In this document: one piece after another, positions 1 through 8,669 of the stretch
Numbering within the stretch: position 1 is the stretch's first letter
How the letters are laid out: every line of letters begins with the position of its first letter
NCBI RefSeq assembly: GCF_014207745.1
Contig: NZ_JACHJB010000001.1
Location: 248,001-312,000 of the forward strand
DNA length: 64,000 nucleotides
Direction of reading: 5' to 3'
Origin: Nonomuraea muscovyensis
GTDB lineage: Bacteria; Actinomycetota; Actinomycetes; Streptosporangiales; Streptosporangiaceae
The notes under the pieces: model-generated
Databases searched by the model: none
Seen by the model: the letters and a program-made list of their open reading frames with translations, nothing else
Told to the model about the DNA's origin: nothing
Translations under genes and position numbers: made by a program

Positions 1-605
1 CCATCGACGCGCATGCCTCGGACCTGCGCGACCTCGACCAGCGGGCACTGAAGACCGCCGGGCGGCTGATCGCTCAGGTCGGTCCCGAGCACCTCACCAG
101 GCCCACCCCCTGTGCCGCATGGAATCTGGGCGAGTTGCTGCGTCACCTGGTGAGCGAGAACCTCGGCTTCGCCGCCGCGGCCGCCGGCCTGCCCGCCAAC
201 GGGTCCAGGTGGGACAGCGGCGAGCTCGGCGCCGACCCGCACCGCGCCTACCACGAGTCCGCGGCCGCGGTCAGCGCCGCGTTCGCCGCGCGGGACGTCC
301 ACGACCGGCAGGTCGAAGTCCGGGAGTTCGGCGTCTTCCGCGGCCGCGTCGCCATGAGCATGCACTTCGTCGACTTCCTCGTTCACGGATGGGACGTCGC
401 CGCGTCCGTCGGCGTGCCGTACCCGCTCGACGAAGAGGCGGCGGTCGTCGCGCTGGCGATCGCCTCTGAATGGCCGGACACCCCGGGCTTCCGCGGGCTT
501 GGCGCTCCCTTCGGCACCCGGGTTCCGGTGCGCGCCGACGCCACCGATTTCGATCGGCTGCTCGGGCTGCTCGGCCGCTCCCCGGCGTGGACGCCGTCAT
601 GCTGA
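1..605 (+). CDS. TIGR03086/DinB-fold (mycothiol-dependent maleylpyruvate isomerase-like) protein, 5' partial
   Basis: The reading frame is open from base 3, so the N-terminus lies outside the window; 200 residues are visible. The segment TPCAAWNLGELLRHL near the start and FVDFLVHGWDVA in the middle match the pattern of the MDMPI N-terminal/DinB four-helix fold, in which a His of the first motif and the His of the HxWD motif bind a metal. Family members are thiol-dependent isomerases or transferases linked to mycothiol chemistry; the substrate cannot be told from sequence. Its TGA at 603-605 overlaps the ATG of the next gene, indicating translational coupling. Confidence 0.72.
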   Translation, partial: IDAHASDLRDLDQRALKTAGRLIAQVGPEHLTRPTPCAAWNLGELLRHLVSENLGFAAAAAGLPANGSRWDSGELGADPHRAYHESAAAVSAAFAARDVHDRQVEVREFGVFRGRVAMSMHFVDFLVHGWDVAASVGVPYPLDEEAAVVALAIASEWPDTPGFRGLGAPFGTRVPVRADATDFDRLLGLLGRSPAWTPSC

Positions 606-1003
606 GGAGTTCGTGGGCGTCCGGGCCGGCCGCGGGCGTCGACGGCCCCGTCCTGGTCACCGTCACCGCGTTCCAGGCCGACAGGGCGCGCGACCTGCCC
701 GGCATCCACCGATCCGGGCTCGCGCTGCGCCGAGCCTGGCCACAGTTGGACGGCGCGGTCGGGATGTGGCTGTGGACGCAGCCGCTGGAGCGCAGGTGCG
801 GCTCGGTGTCGATCTGGCAGGGCGAGCAGGCCTTGAAACGGTTCGTGGCGTGGCCCGAACACGTCGCGGTCGTGCGACGCTACCGCGGGCGGGGACGGCT
901 GACATCCACCACCTGGACGGCCGCCGCGTGCGAACCCGCGGCGATCTGGGCCGAGGCGCGGCCGCACCTGTCCGGCACACGACTCCCGCGTGAAGAGGTG
1001 TAG
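599..1003 (+). CDS. Small hypothetical protein, possible dimeric alpha/beta-barrel (monooxygenase-like) fold
   Basis: This 134-residue protein starts at an ATG seven bases before the end of the upstream TGA, so it is coupled to the MDMPI-like gene. A hydrophobic beta-strand (VLVTVTAF) is followed by a segment rich in Trp and Arg (GAVGMWLWTQPLERRCGSVSIW) and by WPEHVAVVRRYRGRGRLTSTTW. This is reminiscent of ABM-type or spheroidene monooxygenase-like small proteins, but no catalytic residue is diagnostic. It could equally be an uncharacterised DUF. The function is left open. Confidence 0.5.
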   Translation: MLRSSWASGPAAGVDGPVLVTVTAFQADRARDLPGIHRSGLALRRAWPQLDGAVGMWLWTQPLERRCGSVSIWQGEQALKRFVAWPEHVAVVRRYRGRGRLTSTTWTAAACEPAAIWAEARPHLSGTRLPREEV

Positions 1004-1297
1004 GCGGGCCGGTCACGGCGATCGGTATCGACGGGCCGACAAAGAAGACGCTGCTTCACCCCAACCGACGTCTCCTGAGGCAACCCGATCGAGGCGTACT
1101 TCGGGACACTGCGGCGGTTCGCCTCGGCCAACCCGTTCCCGCATGGGTTGCTCTCCGCCATGCAGGGCATGAACGATCGCCGCCAACCTTCAGTCGTCGG
1201 CGCCCGCCTCAGATTCCCGGCCTCAGCGTGGGCGCTCTGAGCCCTGCCGACCGACCGAAGCATCGCACCGGCAGGGCGGGCGAAGGGGGGAAGAGGG
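1004..1297. other. Intergenic stretch without a convincing gene
   Basis: No complete gene is seen. On the plus strand, bases 1079-1240 read open as GNPIEAYFGTLRRFASANPF and onward to a stop near 1240. This looks protein-like but has no start codon with a ribosome binding site, and may be the tail of a decayed gene. The rest has no recognisable signal. Confidence 0.3.
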
Positions 1298-2017
1298 TCA
1301 GGTGTTCTCGGCGTCGACCGCATCCGCGAACGCGCGCATGGACGTGAAGGTCCAGTCCGGAGTGACGTCGGCCGACGGCGCCGGCGTCGCGCCCCAGCCC
1401 GGGTTGCCGTGACGGCGGTTGATCCACACTGTCGGCAGGCCCGCGGCCTTGGCCGGCACGTGGTCGTGAAACAGGCTCTGCGCCACGTGCAGCAGCTTGC
1501 CCTCGGCCCCACTCAGCCGCTCGGCCTCGCGCACCAGCGCCTCGAAGTTGCGGGGAGACGGCTTGTAGGAGCCGATGTCCTCAGCGGTGAGGATGCTGGT
1601 GAAGGCGACGCCGAGGCGCTCGTTCGAGCCGGCGAAGGAGGCCCGGTCCACGTTCGACAGGATGATGAGCTCGTACCGGCGCGCGAGCCGCTCCAGCGCC
1701 TCCGCCGAGTCGGCGAACGCCGGCCAGTCAGGCACGGAGACCGCCAGCGACTCGGCCTCGTCGTCGCTGACCGGCACGCCGAGCCTCGCGCCCACGCCAC
1801 GCATCGCCCGCGCCAGGATCTGCGGGTAGAGGTCGCTGGGGTGCTCGACCTCGGCCTGTGCCTCGTGCGGCGAGTACGCCGCCAGCAACTGCTCGTCGGT
1901 CATCCGCAGACCGTGCGTGTCGGCCCACCTGCGCAGCACGGCCGCGATGCCGGCCTCCCAGTCGATGAGGGTTCCGTAGCAGTCGAAGCTGAGGGCATCG
2001 AAGTCGCCGAAGTTCAC
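1298..2017 (-). CDS. HAD-superfamily hydrolase, haloacid dehalogenase type II
   Basis: This 239-residue protein carries the HAD motifs in order: the nucleophile loop FDCYGTLIDWE near residue 10, the SNVD motif II in the middle, the motif III lysine in SYKPSPRNFEAL, and the closing acidic/aromatic segment LHVAQSLFHDHVPAKAAGL. The spacing and the YGTLIDWE signature fit 2-haloacid dehalogenase type II, which hydrolyses short 2-halo acids in the cytoplasm, although many homologues act on other small phosphorylated or halogenated substrates. The GTG start overlaps the TGA of the upstream GntR gene by four bases (2014-2017), which decides the start and indicates co-translation. Confidence 0.85.
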   Translation of the reverse strand: MNFGDFDALSFDCYGTLIDWEAGIAAVLRRWADTHGLRMTDEQLLAAYSPHEAQAEVEHPSDLYPQILARAMRGVGARLGVPVSDDEAESLAVSVPDWPAFADSAEALERLARRYELIILSNVDRASFAGSNERLGVAFTSILTAEDIGSYKPSPRNFEALVREAERLSGAEGKLLHVAQSLFHDHVPAKAAGLPTVWINRRHGNPGWGATPAPSADVTPDWTFTSMRAFADAVDAENT

Positions 2018-2664
2018 CGTGCACGCTCCCGGATGAGGTCGAGGAAGAATCGTTCCGAGCCGTCGAAGTGCTCGTGCCAAGCGGCCTTGGCCCGCTCGAC
2101 GTCGCCGGAGCGCAGCGCCACGAGCAGCTGTTCGTGCTCATACGCCAGGTCGGAGACGCTGTCGTAGGTCGGGCAGAGCTGAGCGATGAGCAGGCGCAGC
2201 TCGGCGCTGAACTCGTCGAAGGTGCGCAGCAGACGGGCCGAGCCCGCAGCCACGAACACCGCCCGGTGGAACGCCACATCATGGTCGGCGACCACGTCCC
2301 ACGAGACGTCGTCGCCCAACGCGGAGAACTCCCGCACTGCCGATTCCATGCCGGTGAGCGGCCGGGCCTGCGAGATGACCATCTCGACCGCGGCGGCCTC
2401 AATCGGGCGACGCAGCCGGCACAGGTCGATCGCGTCCTCAGCGGTGAACGACCGGACCTGCGCGCTGCGCCCACGCCCGCGCTCGAGCAGCCCGTCCGCC
2501 ACCAGCATCTGCACGGCTGCGCGCACCGTTGGCCGCGCCACGCCGAACTCCTGCGACAGGTCGGTGTCGCGCAGTTGTTCCCCGCCTCGGTACTGCCCGG
2601 ACAGCAGCCGACGGCGCAGTTGGTCGGCGACGGCGTCCGCCACGGTTACCGTTTGGATCACCAT
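2014..2664 (-). CDS. GntR-family (FadR/FCD type) transcriptional regulator
   Basis: The 216-residue protein has an N-terminal winged helix (about residues 5-70, with RDTDLSQEFGVARPTVRAAV as the recognition region) and an FCD-type all-helical effector domain. The latter includes DHDVAFHRAVF and a late histidine segment YEHEQLLVALRSGD, the pattern that binds a metal and a small carboxylate in FadR-like regulators. It probably represses itself and the coupled dehalogenase gene. The ATG at 2664 lies four bases from a palindrome and has no ribosome binding site, so the transcript is probably leaderless. Confidence 0.87.
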   Translation of the reverse strand: MVIQTVTVADAVADQLRRRLLSGQYRGGEQLRDTDLSQEFGVARPTVRAAVQMLVADGLLERGRGRSAQVRSFTAEDAIDLCRLRRPIEAAAVEMVISQARPLTGMESAVREFSALGDDVSWDVVADHDVAFHRAVFVAAGSARLLRTFDEFSAELRLLIAQLCPTYDSVSDLAYEHEQLLVALRSGDVERAKAAWHEHFDGSERFFLDLIRERAR

Positions 2665-2667
2665 GGC

Positions 2668-2684
2668 TAACTGTATAACAGGTA
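2668..2684 (-). promoter_or_regulatory. Palindromic operator/promoter abutting the GntR regulator start
   Basis: The plus strand reads TAACTGTATAACAGGTA, an inverted repeat with 7-base arms (one mismatch) around ATA. On the minus strand the same bases include TTATAC/TATACA about nine bases before the ATG, which would serve as a -10 box for a leaderless transcript. The size and symmetry suit a FadR-type dimer, so autoregulation by the adjacent GntR protein is inferred. Confidence 0.6.
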
Positions 2685-2801
2685 GCCAGATATCCAGGCA
2701 ATCCGAGGAGCTGTGCCGGCCGGCCACCTGTCAGGAAGCAGGCGGCGGCCGCAGGCCATCGACGTCCCGACGGAGAAGATCCGGAAGCGCGTACGGCCCC
2801 T

Positions 2802-3947
2802 CTAGCGAGCCTGGCGCACTCCGCGCCGCCAGACGTCGGCGATGGAGCCGGTGGCGGTGATGTCACGGGTGGGATCGCCTTCGACCAGCACCAGGTCCGC
2901 GCGGAGTCCGGGGGCGATCCGGCCGCGGTCGTCCAGCCCGAAGTGCCGGGCGGGCAGACTGGTCGCGGCGGCGAGCGCCTCTTCGGCGCCGAGGCCGGCC
3001 TCGGTGAGCAGCTGCAGCTCGCGGTGCATGCCAGCGCCGTGGGCGGGTGCGAACGGGGTGGCGTCGGTCCCGGCGAGCAGGGGCACCCCGGCCTGGCGCA
3101 GGGCGCGCAGCGCACCTGCGGCGTTGGCGGAGCTGCCGGGACGGGCGCAGTCGGCGGTGTCGACGTGCTGTGCGCTGATCGCTTCGAAGTAGGCGAGCGT
3201 GGTCACGACGAAGATTTCATGGGCGCGGACCCGCTCGGCCAAGTGCCGGGAAGCCGGGTCGTCCGGAGCGAGGTCGGTCCATACGTGGGCCAGTCCGTCG
3301 ACCCCGGCATCGAGCGCTGTCCGCACCTCGGACGCGGTGATCGCATGGGCGATGACCCGCAGACCGGCATCGTGCGCGGCGTTGGCGAGGGCGACGGCGA
3401 TGTCCGGCGTCATCATCGGAAGGTCGGCGCCGTGCACCGTGCCGTCATCGATGACGATCTTGAGGTAGTCGGCTCCCTCGGCCAGCCGGGCCTGGACGAA
3501 CGCCGGAGCCTGGGCGGGTTCGGACACGAAGTCGATCGCCGTGACGTCGAGGCCGTCCAGGACGGTGCCGGCCAGGGCCGCCAGCAGCTGGGTCGGGTGC
3601 CCGCCGGGTGCGGTGGCCAGGGTGCCCGCGCTGCGGAGATCGGCCACGTCGTCGTTCTCGGCGGCCAGCCGCCGCTGCCGCGCGAGGACCGGCGGGAGGC
3701 AGAACATGTCGAGTTCGGTGGTGACCCCGTGCCGCAATGCCTCGGCTAGGCTGCCGTCGAACACGTGCGTGTGCGCGTCGATCAGGCCAGGCAGAAGCGT
3801 CTTGCCCGTCCCGTCAATCTCGACGTCGGCCGGGTGAGCCGCACCGGTGTCGACCACGGCGATCAGATCGCCCTCGATCACCACGTCGGCCGTCGCGATG
3901 GATCGCTCGCCGTCGAACACGCGGACGTCGCGAATCAGCGTACGCAT
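2802..3947 (-). CDS. Metal-dependent amidohydrolase (imidazolonepropionase/prolidase-like)
   Basis: This 381-residue enzyme shows the amidohydrolase layout: an N-terminal beta sandwich, then the metal-binding LPGLIDAHTHVFDG near residue 60, a KIVIDDG segment where the bridging lysine is expected, VIAHAITASEV with the third histidine, and LLAGTDATPFA with the catalytic Asp. The C-terminus returns to the sandwich (GRIAPGLRADLVLVEGDP). Family members hydrolyse amide or ester bonds in small cyclic compounds or dipeptides. The ATG at 3947 was chosen because AGGAG lies eight bases upstream; the longer frame to 4040 lacks a site. The gene is divergent from the sigma-factor gene. Confidence 0.85.
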   Translation of the reverse strand: MRTLIRDVRVFDGERSIATADVVIEGDLIAVVDTGAAHPADVEIDGTGKTLLPGLIDAHTHVFDGSLAEALRHGVTTELDMFCLPPVLARQRRLAAENDDVADLRSAGTLATAPGGHPTQLLAALAGTVLDGLDVTAIDFVSEPAQAPAFVQARLAEGADYLKIVIDDGTVHGADLPMMTPDIAVALANAAHDAGLRVIAHAITASEVRTALDAGVDGLAHVWTDLAPDDPASRHLAERVRAHEIFVVTTLAYFEAISAQHVDTADCARPGSSANAAGALRALRQAGVPLLAGTDATPFAPAHGAGMHRELQLLTEAGLGAEEALAAATSLPARHFGLDDRGRIAPGLRADLVLVEGDPTRDITATGSIADVWRRGVRQAR

Positions 3948-4117
3948 CGAACATCTCCTCTGGAGGTCGTGAATCCTCGGACGCCACCACAGAGGGATGC
4001 CGGCGGCCCGCTGTGACATCGCCACGGGGAGCCGTGGCATGGATCACATCTCAGGCATTCATGTCACACCCTCGACGTGCCGGATCTCTTCGGTCGCGAC
4101 AGATCAGGAGGTATGTC

Positions 4118-5041
4118 ATGGCATCGACTCCACCGCACGAGACCGGCGCCGCCTTCGAGGAGGCCGTCACCGAGCAGTTCCTCGGGTATCGCGAACTGCT
4201 GTTCTCGGTGGTCTACAACATGCTCGGCAGCGTCGCCGACACCGAGGACGCGCTGCAGGAGGTGTGGCTGGCCTGGTCAGCGCGGCACCGTAGACAGGAG
4301 GCCGGGCCGGTCGAGAACGCCCGGGCCTATCTGGTGCGGGTCGCGGTGAACCAGGCGCTCGCCCGCCGCGCGGACATGAGCCGCCGGCAGGAGACGTACG
4401 TCGGCCCCTGGCTGCCGGAACCGCTGGTCATGGCCGAGGACAACGCCGCGGGCGCCACCGAGCGCATCGCATCGCTGTCGATGGCGGTGCTGGTGGTCCT
4501 GGAGACGCTGTCACCGCTGGAACGGGCGGTGTTCGTGCTGCATGAGGTGTTCGGCTTCGGCCATCCGGAGATCGCCGACATCCTCGGCCGCACGCCGGTG
4601 GCGGTCCGCCAGCTCGCGGCCCGCGCGCGCCGCCACGTTCACGCGCGCCGTCCCCGTCACCGGGTCGAACCGGACGTCCACGCCCAGGTCACCGAGCGGT
4701 TCGCCGCGGCCGCCCTCGGCGGAGACCTGCAGGCCCTGCTCAAGGTGCTGGCACCCGACGTGACGTTGTGGACGGACGGCGGCGGCAAGGGGCCCGCCAC
4801 CAGCCTGCGGCCCGTGCAGGGCCGAGACCAGGTGGCCGCGCTGTTCATGTCGGTCGCGGCGACGCTGCCCGCCGAAGGGCTGGACATCCGCTACCGGCGT
4901 GTGGCCGGCGACCCGTGCGCGCTCGTTTTCTCCGGCGACAGTCCGCTGGCCGTGGTCGTGGTGGATCTCACGCCCGACGGCGACCGGATCGCCGGCATCT
5001 ACTCGGTTACCAATCCCGACAAACTCACCGGGATCCGCTGA
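4118..5041 (+). CDS. ECF41-type RNA polymerase sigma factor with SnoaL-like C-terminal domain
   Basis: The 307-residue protein has sigma region 2 (FLGYRELLFSVVYNMLGSVADTEDALQEVWLAW), region 4 (LSPLERAVFVLHEVFGFGHPEIADILGRTPVAVRQL is spread over about residues 130-165) and a C-terminal SnoaL_2-like domain. The linker motif WLPEPL, the DGGGK motif and the NPDKL motif near the C-terminus are hallmarks of ECF41, in which the fused domain, rather than a separate anti-sigma factor, controls activity. The ATG follows AGGAGGT by six bases. A TGTCACA at 4062-4068 resembles the ECF41 -35 element, but no CGTC box sits at the usual 16-base spacing. It precedes a membrane protein and an oxidase. Confidence 0.92.
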   Translation: MASTPPHETGAAFEEAVTEQFLGYRELLFSVVYNMLGSVADTEDALQEVWLAWSARHRRQEAGPVENARAYLVRVAVNQALARRADMSRRQETYVGPWLPEPLVMAEDNAAGATERIASLSMAVLVVLETLSPLERAVFVLHEVFGFGHPEIADILGRTPVAVRQLAARARRHVHARRPRHRVEPDVHAQVTERFAAAALGGDLQALLKVLAPDVTLWTDGGGKGPATSLRPVQGRDQVAALFMSVAATLPAEGLDIRYRRVAGDPCALVFSGDSPLAVVVVDLTPDGDRIAGIYSVTNPDKLTGIR

Positions 5042-5110
5042 ACACACCTTTTTATCGTCCTTTTTGGGGATTCTCATGCTCTTGTACTACTTCGCCCTGG
5101 GAGGGCGGCG

Positions 5111-5533
5111 ATGACCACCACTCTCCCCGCACCCTCTTCGCGGACCACCGCGAGATGGCCGGTCTGGCTGCTGCGGGCCGCCGTAACGGCGGTCACGGTG
5201 CTGGTCCTGGCGCAGGCGGCGCTCGCCGGCAGCTTCCTGTCGGGCACGTACGAAGCGCTGGCCGCCCACGCCCGCAACGCCGGCATCATGGCCGCTTGCC
5301 TGGTCCTGCAGCTGATCGCGGCCGTGCTGTGCCGGCGGATGCGCCTGGCGACCAGGCAGCCGGTGGTGGCGAGCGTCGCCCAGTGCGTGGTCGTCGCGGC
5401 GCTGATCCCGCTGGGCGAGCAGCGGATCCTCGCGGTTCACGTGCCGCTGGCCGTGCTGCTCGTGGTCGGTGTGCTGCAGGTCGCCTACGTCGCCTGGCGG
5501 CGGATCCCGGCCGGACCGGAGGCGGTGCGATGA
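5111..5533 (+). CDS. Small integral membrane protein, four predicted helices
   Basis: The 140-residue protein has a short polar N-terminus and four hydrophobic segments, beginning approximately at residues 15, 55, 78 and 108. The last runs into VGVLQVAYVAWRRIP. No catalytic motif is seen. It follows GGGAGGG and its TGA overlaps the ATG of the multicopper oxidase, so the two are translated together. It may anchor the exported oxidase or support its redox chemistry; that role is inferred from position only. A 12-codon frame (5076-5114) ends on its start codon. Confidence 0.7.
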   Translation: MTTTLPAPSSRTTARWPVWLLRAAVTAVTVLVLAQAALAGSFLSGTYEALAAHARNAGIMAACLVLQLIAAVLCRRMRLATRQPVVASVAQCVVVAALIPLGEQRILAVHVPLAVLLVVGVLQVAYVAWRRIPAGPEAVR

Positions 5534-7077
5534 CCCGCCGCATGACACGGCGTGGGTTCCTGGGCGTGACGGCGGCCGCGGCGGGCGCCGCCGCCACCGG
5601 CTGGATCGGCGGCGCGCACCTGCTCGGCCCCGGCCTGCCCGGGCTCCTGCTGCCCAGCCGGCTCCCTCTGCCGCGGCCCTACCAGGTCCCGCTGCCCATC
5701 CCGCCGGTCCTCGATCCGGTACGGCACGAGGCCGGAACCGACTTCTACGAGATCACGCAACGGGTCGCCGAGCTCGACATCATCCCCGGTGTGCGGACGC
5801 CGGCGTGGACCTATGGCGGGAGTTTCCCCGGCCCGACCATCGTGGCACGGTCGGGGCGGCGGGCCGTGGTGCGCCACCGCAACGAGCTGCCCGAGCCGAC
5901 CGTGGTGCACCTGCACGGCGGGCACACCCCGGCTGACAGTGACGGCTACCCGATGGACCTGCTCCTGCCCACGGGCGACGCCGGCGGCGCGTCGCACGCC
6001 GGTCATGGCGCCGGTGGCCTCGCCCGCGGAAGCCGGGAGTACACCTATCCGCACGAGCAGCGCGGCGCGACCCTCTGGTACCACGATCACCGGCACGGCG
6101 TCACCGGTTACGCCGTCTGGCAGGGCCTGGCCGGATTTCACCTTGTCCACGACGAGGAGGAAGACGCCCTCGGGCTGCCCGCCGATGATCACGACATCCC
6201 TCTGATGATCGTGGATCGGTCTTTCGGCGCCGATGGATCGTTCCTGTACCCGCGCGCCGATGCCCGCCCGCACTCCCACGGTGTCGCCGCCCCGTACATG
6301 AACGGCGTGCTGGGAGACGTCATCCTGGTCAACGGCGCCCCGTGGCCGGTCATGCCGGTCGAGGCGACCCGCTACCGGTTCCGGTTGCTCAACGCCTCCA
6401 ACGCCCGCCGCTACCGGCTCGAGCTGGATCCGCAACCGCCGGGCGGCGGGGGCCTGGTGCAGATCGGCAGCGACGGTGGCCTGCTGCCTGGCCCGATCGC
6501 GCACGACGCGTTGGACGTCTCCCCCGCGGAACGGTTCGACGTCGTCGTGGACTTCTCCCGTTATCGGCCCGGTACCCGCATCCGCCTGGTGAACCGGCTC
6601 GGCAGCGGATCCACCGCCGACGTCATGTGCTTCGACGTGACCGGACCGGCCGGCGAGAGCCGCCCCCTCCCCGAGCGACTGGCCCAGGGGCCGGCGCTCG
6701 ACCCGGGCCGGGCCGTGGCCACCCGGACGTTCCACTTCCAGCTACGCCCCGACCACGGCTGGAGCATCAACGGCCGGCCCTACGAACCCGGACAGGTGCT
6801 CGCCCGGCCGCGCCTCGGCACCACCGAGGTCTGGCGGCTCATCAGCGACTTCCACCACCCCGTGCACATCCACCTCGACCCGTTCCAGGTCCTCTCGCGC
6901 GACAACCGGGCGCCCGGACGCTTCGACGCCGGCTGGAAGGACACCATCGACCTCCACCCTTCGCAGGCCGCCGAGATCGCCGTCCGCTTCACCGACCATC
7001 CGGGCACCTACATGATCCACTGCCACAATCTCGAACACGAGGACATGGCGATGATGGCCGACTTCATCACCGAATGA
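5530..7077 (+). CDS. Tat-exported multicopper oxidase
   Basis: The 515-residue enzyme begins with a twin-arginine signal (MTRRGFLGVTAAAAGAAATG), so it is exported folded. All four copper-binding blocks are visible: HLHGGH near residue 130, WYHDHRHG near 185, HPVHIHLDPF near 447 and HCHNLEHEDMAMM near the C-terminus, giving the type 1 and trinuclear type 2/3 centres. The overall pattern is closest to CueO, bilirubin oxidase and phenoxazinone synthase-like enzymes, which oxidise phenols, pyrroles or cuprous ions with O2. A Met-poor sequence without the CueO insert argues against a dedicated cuprous oxidase. The start overlaps the upstream stop as ATGA. Confidence 0.92.
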   Translation: MTRRMTRRGFLGVTAAAAGAAATGWIGGAHLLGPGLPGLLLPSRLPLPRPYQVPLPIPPVLDPVRHEAGTDFYEITQRVAELDIIPGVRTPAWTYGGSFPGPTIVARSGRRAVVRHRNELPEPTVVHLHGGHTPADSDGYPMDLLLPTGDAGGASHAGHGAGGLARGSREYTYPHEQRGATLWYHDHRHGVTGYAVWQGLAGFHLVHDEEEDALGLPADDHDIPLMIVDRSFGADGSFLYPRADARPHSHGVAAPYMNGVLGDVILVNGAPWPVMPVEATRYRFRLLNASNARRYRLELDPQPPGGGGLVQIGSDGGLLPGPIAHDALDVSPAERFDVVVDFSRYRPGTRIRLVNRLGSGSTADVMCFDVTGPAGESRPLPERLAQGPALDPGRAVATRTFHFQLRPDHGWSINGRPYEPGQVLARPRLGTTEVWRLISDFHHPVHIHLDPFQVLSRDNRAPGRFDAGWKDTIDLHPSQAAEIAVRFTDHPGTYMIHCHNLEHEDMAMMADFITE

Positions 7078-7169
7078 GACCTCGCAGAGAGAACGTCCCC
7101 GCGCTGGTCGCCCGCTTCCACGAACGCGCCTGCGTCTTCCCGGGAACCGTCGAACGTCGACCGAGGACG

Positions 7170-8669
7170 CTACTCCCACTTCACCAGTCTCGCCAGCGTG
7201 ATGAGGTGGGCGGAGTTGTCCGGGGCGAAGCCGGTGTACTTGGTCGCGACCAGCGCCCCCACCTGGGGATCCCACTCGGTCAGTTCCAGCCAGGAGTGCA
7301 GGAAGTAGTCGGTGACCCCGGCCGAGCCGCTGCCGTCGACGCGGAGGCTGAAGGCGGGCGCGGTCGTGGAGCCGTTCCACATCTTGCTCTTGAGCGTGTT
7401 CTTGAGGGCGATCATGTCGGCGGTGGTGAAGACCTGGCCCTGTCGGTAGAACTCCAGGAAGGCCGAGAGGTCCACGTTGGCGTGGGAGAGATCCTCCTTC
7501 GTCGTGGTGTAGGTGGCGTAGTTCCAGATGTAGGCGCCGCCGGAGCCGACCAGGTCGTTGCGGGCCCAGCGGGCGATGCGCAGGGCGCGGTCGAGGTAGG
7601 CCGGATCGCCGTTGACCGAGTGGAGGACCATCAGCAGGTTGGCGAAGCCCAGGACCATGTTGTACGGCTGCTCGCTGCTCGGCCTGGTGTGGCTGAAGGT
7701 ATCGAGGTTCGGGGACTGGACGTAGGTGCCCTCGGTGGTGCCGATGGGCCGCCAGGTGTTGCCGATGTACGGGCTCGACTCCCAGCGCGGCACGATCTCC
7801 TGCTCCAGGAAGGCCCGGTAGGAGGTGGCCTTGGCGGCGTAGGCGGACAGGTCGGGTGTCTGGGCGACCAGCCGGATGAACTCGGCGATGGGGATGCCGA
7901 TCATGGCGTCGTGGACGATGTACGGGAAGAGCCCGCTCAGCTTGACGTCGTCGAAGTAGGCCGAGCCGCTGACGGTGTAGGTGTTGTGCTCCAGCCAGAC
8001 CTCCAGCGAGCGCCCGGCGGGCAGCAGGCAGGTGGTCTCCTTGTAGGTCCACGTGCTGGTGGTGTACTCCAGCATGCAGAGCGTGGTCGAGCCGTCTCGG
8101 AGCACGACGCGGCCGGTCACCGAGCCGGTGCGCTTGCCCCAGCCGCGCAGCACGTGCCTGGTGCCGCCCTCGTAGGCGCTGTTGACCGGCTGCCGGAGCT
8201 TCTTCCACCTGGTCAGGTCGGAGACCACGCGCACGGACCGGGTGCCGGTCCCGGCCGGCACGTCCGTGGTGCGGTAGATGTGCGTACCGGAGTCCTGGAA
8301 GCGGGTCCAGTCGGCCGGCAGGCTCCCGGTGCCGCTCTCGAAACTGGGGTTGAGCAGCTCCACCGGGGAGTAGCGGGCGGTGCTCCAGCCGAGGAAGCCG
8401 TCGCCGTCGATGTCGTCGGCGTGCGCGATCACCGTGTCGGCGTGCGCGGTGAGCTTGTCGAGCCAGGCGGTGTCGCCCGTCTTGCGGTAGACGTCGAGGT
8501 AGCTGCGCATGACGTAGCTCTCGCCCCAGGCCAGGTTGGCGCTGCTCTTGTCGGCCAGGTGGCGCTCGCCGATCTGCGCCTCCAGCGCCTGGTAGTCGTC
8601 GAGCCAGCCGGGGGCGGCCTGCACCCCGCCGAGCGCGAGTGCGACGGCGGTGACCAGATGGGTGAGCAT
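7170..8669 (-). CDS. Secreted (alpha/alpha)-toroid-like protein with internal carbohydrate-binding-like domain
   Basis: The 499-residue protein has an N-terminal hydrophobic signal (MLTHLVTAVALALGGVQA). Helical segments typical of alpha-barrel glycosidases or epimerases (NLAWGESYVMRSYLDVY, EQPYNMVLGFANLL, KEDLSHANVDLSAFLEFY) surround a beta-rich insert at about residues 105-215. The insert opens with LLNPSFESGTGSLPADW, a common opening of carbohydrate-binding modules. The family is not certain. It is paralogous to the next gene and overlaps its stop by one base (TGATG). With two sugar permeases upstream, processing of an extracellular glycan is the likely role. Confidence 0.75.
   Translation of the reverse strand: MLTHLVTAVALALGGVQAAPGWLDDYQALEAQIGERHLADKSSANLAWGESYVMRSYLDVYRKTGDTAWLDKLTAHADTVIAHADDIDGDGFLGWSTARYSPVELLNPSFESGTGSLPADWTRFQDSGTHIYRTTDVPAGTGTRSVRVVSDLTRWKKLRQPVNSAYEGGTRHVLRGWGKRTGSVTGRVVLRDGSTTLCMLEYTTSTWTYKETTCLLPAGRSLEVWLEHNTYTVSGSAYFDDVKLSGLFPYIVHDAMIGIPIAEFIRLVAQTPDLSAYAAKATSYRAFLEQEIVPRWESSPYIGNTWRPIGTTEGTYVQSPNLDTFSHTRPSSEQPYNMVLGFANLLMVLHSVNGDPAYLDRALRIARWARNDLVGSGGAYIWNYATYTTTKEDLSHANVDLSAFLEFYRQGQVFTTADMIALKNTLKSKMWNGSTTAPAFSLRVDGSGSAGVTDYFLHSWLELTEWDPQVGALVATKYTGFAPDNSAHLITLARLVKWE

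Noticed and set aside
3737..4117. In-frame extension upstream of the ECF41 sigma gene
   Set aside because: It runs through the divergent amidohydrolase gene and its promoter, and a strong AGGAGGT sits before ATG 4118.
4768..5529. Long frame upstream of the multicopper oxidase
   Set aside because: It is out of frame with the sigma factor and membrane protein that clearly occupy the region; the Tat signal starts at 5530.
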